A stretch of DNA of 64,000 bases. It comes from Solimonas sp. K1W22B-7 (lineage in GTDB: Bacteria > Pseudomonadota > Gammaproteobacteria > Nevskiales > Nevskiaceae). The notes under the pieces are model-generated. The model was not told the DNA's origin, did no database searches, and worked only from the letters and a program-made list of their open reading frames with translations. Made by a program: the position numbers and the translations under genes. This document shows, one piece after another, positions 61,848 to 64,000 of this stretch (the first letter of the stretch is position 1; every line of letters starts with the position of its first letter). The stretch spans positions 4,092,001 through 4,156,000 of the forward strand of contig NZ_CP031704.1 of NCBI RefSeq assembly GCF_003428335.1. Reading direction: 5' to 3'.

Positions 61848-61963
61848 GGCCGCGGCATTGGAGTCGCCTGGCGCGCAGCGAGGATCGCTGCGAGGGCACG
61901 CTGCCGCAGTGGCTCGGCGGGCGTTGGCGTCGAGCAGGCGCTGCAGATCTTCCATGATCGGGC
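61848..61963. other. short region with a possible gene fragment
   Basis: On the minus strand an ATG at 61955 opens MEDLQRLLDANARRATAAA, directly behind the deleted dehydrogenase remnant, but the frame then runs antisense into the symporter gene with no domain. It may be the start of a gene removed by the same rearrangement. Confidence 0.25.
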
Positions 61964-62131
61964 CTAGAAGGCGCCCTGTCCGGCGACCAGATCGAGCATG
62001 ATCTCGGCCGAACCGCCGCCGACTTCCTCCCAGGCCGGGGTGGCAGGCGTAATCTCGCTCTGCACGAAGTGACGAGCCTGTTTACGGAAGGCTTCGTGTT
62101 CCGGGGTCAGCCCGGCATGGGACGGGGGCAT
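61964..62131 (-). pseudogene. internally deleted acyl-CoA dehydrogenase remnant
   Basis: A 55-codon frame joins a dehydrogenase N-terminus (LTPEHEAFRKQARHFVQSEI, compare LTAEHDAYRDQIRRFVQTEI in copy 2) to its extreme C-terminus (VGGGSAEIMLDL, compare IGGGSAEIMLDL). About 330 residues, including all FAD- and substrate-binding parts, are gone, but the join is in frame. It lies 14 bases behind atuA on the same strand, in the place where a third dehydrogenase of the carboxylase/AtuA unit would be expected. Confidence 0.82.
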
Positions 62132-62145
62132 GGGGATTCCGTGGT

Positions 62146-63903
62146 TCAGGCGTCGAGCAGGCTCAGCGGAATGTCCATCCGCAACGCGCGCAGGTATTCG
62201 CCTAAGCTCTTGGCCTGGGCATCGAGGCGGGTCGAGGCGGCGACGCCTTCGCCGAGCAAGCCCTTGAAGACGAAATTCAGCGAGCGGATATTGGCCAGCG
62301 CATGGCGCTCCACGCGGTACTCGCGGGCTTCGGGCATCAGCTCTGCCAGCTTGCCGACCGTGAGATTCTGCTCCAGCCAAGCGTAAGCGGCGTCATTGCG
62401 CGCCCAAACGCCGAGGTTGGCATTGCCGGCCTTGTCGCCGGAGCGAGCGCCAAAGATGCGGCCCAGGGCCTCCTCGCGAGTGTCGCCACCAGGTACGGGC
62501 GGCAACGCCGGGCGCAGCGGCTCGATCGCCGCATGCCGGGTGGTAGCCGGTGCGCAGGACACCTGCGTGACCTCGCCATCGACGTCCACCACCTGGGTCA
62601 GGCGCGCAGCTGGCATCAGCGTCGGCCAACAGACGCCGTACATCTGCGAGCTGCCGGGTAGTGCATAGAGGCCCGGGTAGCTGGCCAGCCCGAGCTCGAC
62701 GTTCTTGCGGAACAGTTCCGCGCCGACGAGGTTGGCATCCTGGTCCTTGACCGTGATGCGCAGCGTTGCGGTGTGCTCCTCGTTGCTGTTGGGATCGGCC
62801 AGGTTGCCGCGAATCAGCTCGACCCTGGACTCGGCGAAGCTGTCGCGGCCCCTGGGGAACTGGCGCCAGAGACTGCGCGTATAGAGGTCGGCCTTCTCCT
62901 CCAGGTCCAAGCCGGTCAGGGCCATGGCGACCACGGTGCGGGTGCCGCCGACGTAGTTCATGCAGACCTTGAGCGTCTCGGGCGGCGCCTCGCCACGCAC
63001 GCCGGCGATGCGCACGCGATCGGGGCCGTCCTGGACTACGGTCATGGTGTCGAAGCGCGCGACGGCATCCGGGTTCAGGTAGGCCGGCGCACCGATCTCG
63101 TAGAGCAGCTGCGCCGTGACCGTGCCCACCGACACCAGGCCGCCGTGACCGGCATGCTTGGTGATTACGCTGGAGCCGTCAGCGGCGATCTCGGCAATCG
63201 GGAAGCCCGGATACTCCAGCCCTGGCACCTCCTTGAAGAAGGCATAGTTGCCACCTGTGGCCTGGGCGCCGCACTCGATCACGTGGCCCGCGACGATGGC
63301 ACCGGCGATGGCGTCGTAGTCCTCACGCCGCCAGCCGTGATACCAGGCCGCCGGCCCCGCCACCACGGCCGCGTCCGTCGTGCGGCCGGTGATGACGATG
63401 TCGGCGCCGCGGTTCAGTGCATCGACGATGCCCCAGCCACCGAGGTAGGCATTGGCGGTGAGGACCTGGCGCTCACCGAGCGGCTCCCCCGTGTCCATAT
63501 TGCGGAAGTCCAGGCCTTCGCTGCGCAACTGCGGCAGTTCCGCCAACAGGTTGTCCCCGCCGACCCAGGCGATCTTCGGCTTCAGGCCCAGTTCGTCAGC
63601 AACCTTGCGCACGGCAGCGGCGCAGCCCTCGGGATTGAGGCCGCCGGCATTGGCAACGACCTTGATGCCCTTCTCCAGGCAGGTCGCCATGACCTGCTGC
63701 ATCTGCTTGACGAAAGTCTTGGCATAGCCGCCCTGGGGCTCCTTCATACGATCCTTGGCCAGGATCAGCATGGTCAGCTCCGCCAGCCAGTCGCCGGTCA
63801 GCACGTCGATCGGGCCGCCCTCCACCATTTCGCGGGCCGCCGCCAGACGGTCGCCGTAGAAACCGGAACAGTTGGCGATGCGGACAGGCCGCTTCGCGCT
63901 CAT
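62146..63903 (-). CDS. atuA: AtuA-family protein (acyclic terpene utilisation, DUF1446)
   Basis: A 585-residue soluble protein of the AtuA/DUF1446 family. Seen in order: VRIANCSGFYGDRLAAAREM at the start, IDVLTGDWLAELTMLILAKD near 33, KVVANAGGLNPEGCAAAVRK near 80, and GARSGDKAGNANLGVWARND near 477. AtuA is required for citronellol/geraniol breakdown in Pseudomonas, where its gene sits with geranyl-CoA carboxylase; its exact reaction is not settled. The start overlaps the stop of the carboxylase-like gene (ATGA), the usual pairing. It suggests a beta-methyl-branched acyl-CoA intermediate in this pathway. Confidence 0.88.
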   Translation of the reverse strand: MSAKRPVRIANCSGFYGDRLAAAREMVEGGPIDVLTGDWLAELTMLILAKDRMKEPQGGYAKTFVKQMQQVMATCLEKGIKVVANAGGLNPEGCAAAVRKVADELGLKPKIAWVGGDNLLAELPQLRSEGLDFRNMDTGEPLGERQVLTANAYLGGWGIVDALNRGADIVITGRTTDAAVVAGPAAWYHGWRREDYDAIAGAIVAGHVIECGAQATGGNYAFFKEVPGLEYPGFPIAEIAADGSSVITKHAGHGGLVSVGTVTAQLLYEIGAPAYLNPDAVARFDTMTVVQDGPDRVRIAGVRGEAPPETLKVCMNYVGGTRTVVAMALTGLDLEEKADLYTRSLWRQFPRGRDSFAESRVELIRGNLADPNSNEEHTATLRITVKDQDANLVGAELFRKNVELGLASYPGLYALPGSSQMYGVCWPTLMPAARLTQVVDVDGEVTQVSCAPATTRHAAIEPLRPALPPVPGGDTREEALGRIFGARSGDKAGNANLGVWARNDAAYAWLEQNLTVGKLAELMPEAREYRVERHALANIRSLNFVFKGLLGEGVAASTRLDAQAKSLGEYLRALRMDIPLSLLDA

Positions 63904-64000
63904 GCCGCCTTCTCCGCACCGGCGTCTTCCTCGATGACCACCAGCAGGTCGCCGGCGCCCACCTGGTCGCCCTTGGTGACGCGCACCTCGGTGACCTTGC
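63900..64000 (-). CDS. C-terminal end of a biotin-carrier (acyl-CoA carboxylase) protein, partial
   Basis: Only the last 32 codons are in the window: KVTEVRVTKGDQVGAGDLLV then VIEEDAGAEKAA. This is the final hairpin of a biotinyl/lipoyl domain; the biotinylated Lys would lie just outside. Directly before atuA it is most likely the biotin-carrying alpha subunit of a geranyl-CoA- or methylcrotonyl-CoA-type carboxylase. Confidence 0.7.
   Translation of the reverse strand, partial: KVTEVRVTKGDQVGAGDLLVVIEEDAGAEKAA

Noticed and set aside
1-64000. CRISPR arrays and complete tRNA or rRNA genes
   Set aside because: No regularly spaced direct repeats were seen, and the only tRNA-like sequence is the 20-base 3' scar at 25319.
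25347-64000. Insertion sequences or transposase genes as cause of the scars
   Set aside because: No transposase motif or terminal inverted repeats were recognised; the joins look like deletions or homologous recombination between paralogues.

Overview
The window is GC-rich, densely coded DNA from what looks like a Gammaproteobacterium, possibly of the Nevskiales/Solimonadaceae type. This rests on gene content and codon use only: AtuA-type terpene catabolism, an SO_2930-like lipoprotein cytochrome, a DUF3450 fragment, TonB receptors and Crp paralogues. No rRNA or marker gene confirms it.

Left part (1 to about 25.3 kb): ordinary chromosomal genes in short units. They include a GFA-family protein, a membrane diguanylate cyclase, an SDR/AraC divergent pair, two tandem paralogous membrane proteins, a coiled-coil HTH protein, an endonuclease I lipoprotein and a persulfide dioxygenase + TauE sulfur pair. 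Next come a nitrilase-superfamily amidohydrolase/AraC divergent pair, a tandem cinA C-terminal-domain duplication whose first copy is broken, and a PNPOx-like protein with a TonB receptor that has a Fur-box-like site. A GST, a 1026-residue lipoprotein joining a beta-helix to a diheme cytochrome-like module, and a fatty-acid-hydroxylase/TetR divergent pair complete this part.

Boundary (25.32-25.57 kb): a 20-base match to the 3' end of tRNA-Ser lies directly beside the C-terminal stub of a tyrosine recombinase. This marks a probable island edge, and base composition falls just to its right.

Right part (25.6-64 kb): a catabolic island. From 50.3 kb down to 25.6 kb, twelve genes run on the minus strand without interruption: TonB receptor, acyl-CoA dehydrogenase, small membrane protein, three GH106-type and one GH78-type alpha-L-rhamnosidase-like lipoproteins, ThuA-domain protein, GH3 beta-glucosidase, carboxylesterase, acyl-CoA synthetase and an SDR. 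From 50.4 to 64 kb follow two paralogous Crp/Fnr regulators, a tiny LuxR-type protein, three thiolases, an SDR, a GST, a second acyl-CoA dehydrogenase, a GPH-type sugar/cation symporter, AtuA and the end of a biotin-dependent acyl-CoA carboxylase. A palindrome, consensus TGTCACCYAGGTGACA, occurs six times, always just upstream of genes of this block. My reading is an inducible system that imports a rhamnosylated and glucosylated terpenoid- or steroid-like compound, strips its sugars in the envelope, activates the aglycone with CoA and beta-oxidises it, with a carboxylase/AtuA step for a methyl-branched chain.

The island also carries many scars: a single-base frameshift in one GH106 gene, a GH106 3' tail trapped out of frame inside the GH78 gene, and internally deleted remnants of an acyl-CoA synthetase and an acyl-CoA dehydrogenase that still keep their start codons and neighbours' spacing. 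This suggests ongoing duplication and reduction.
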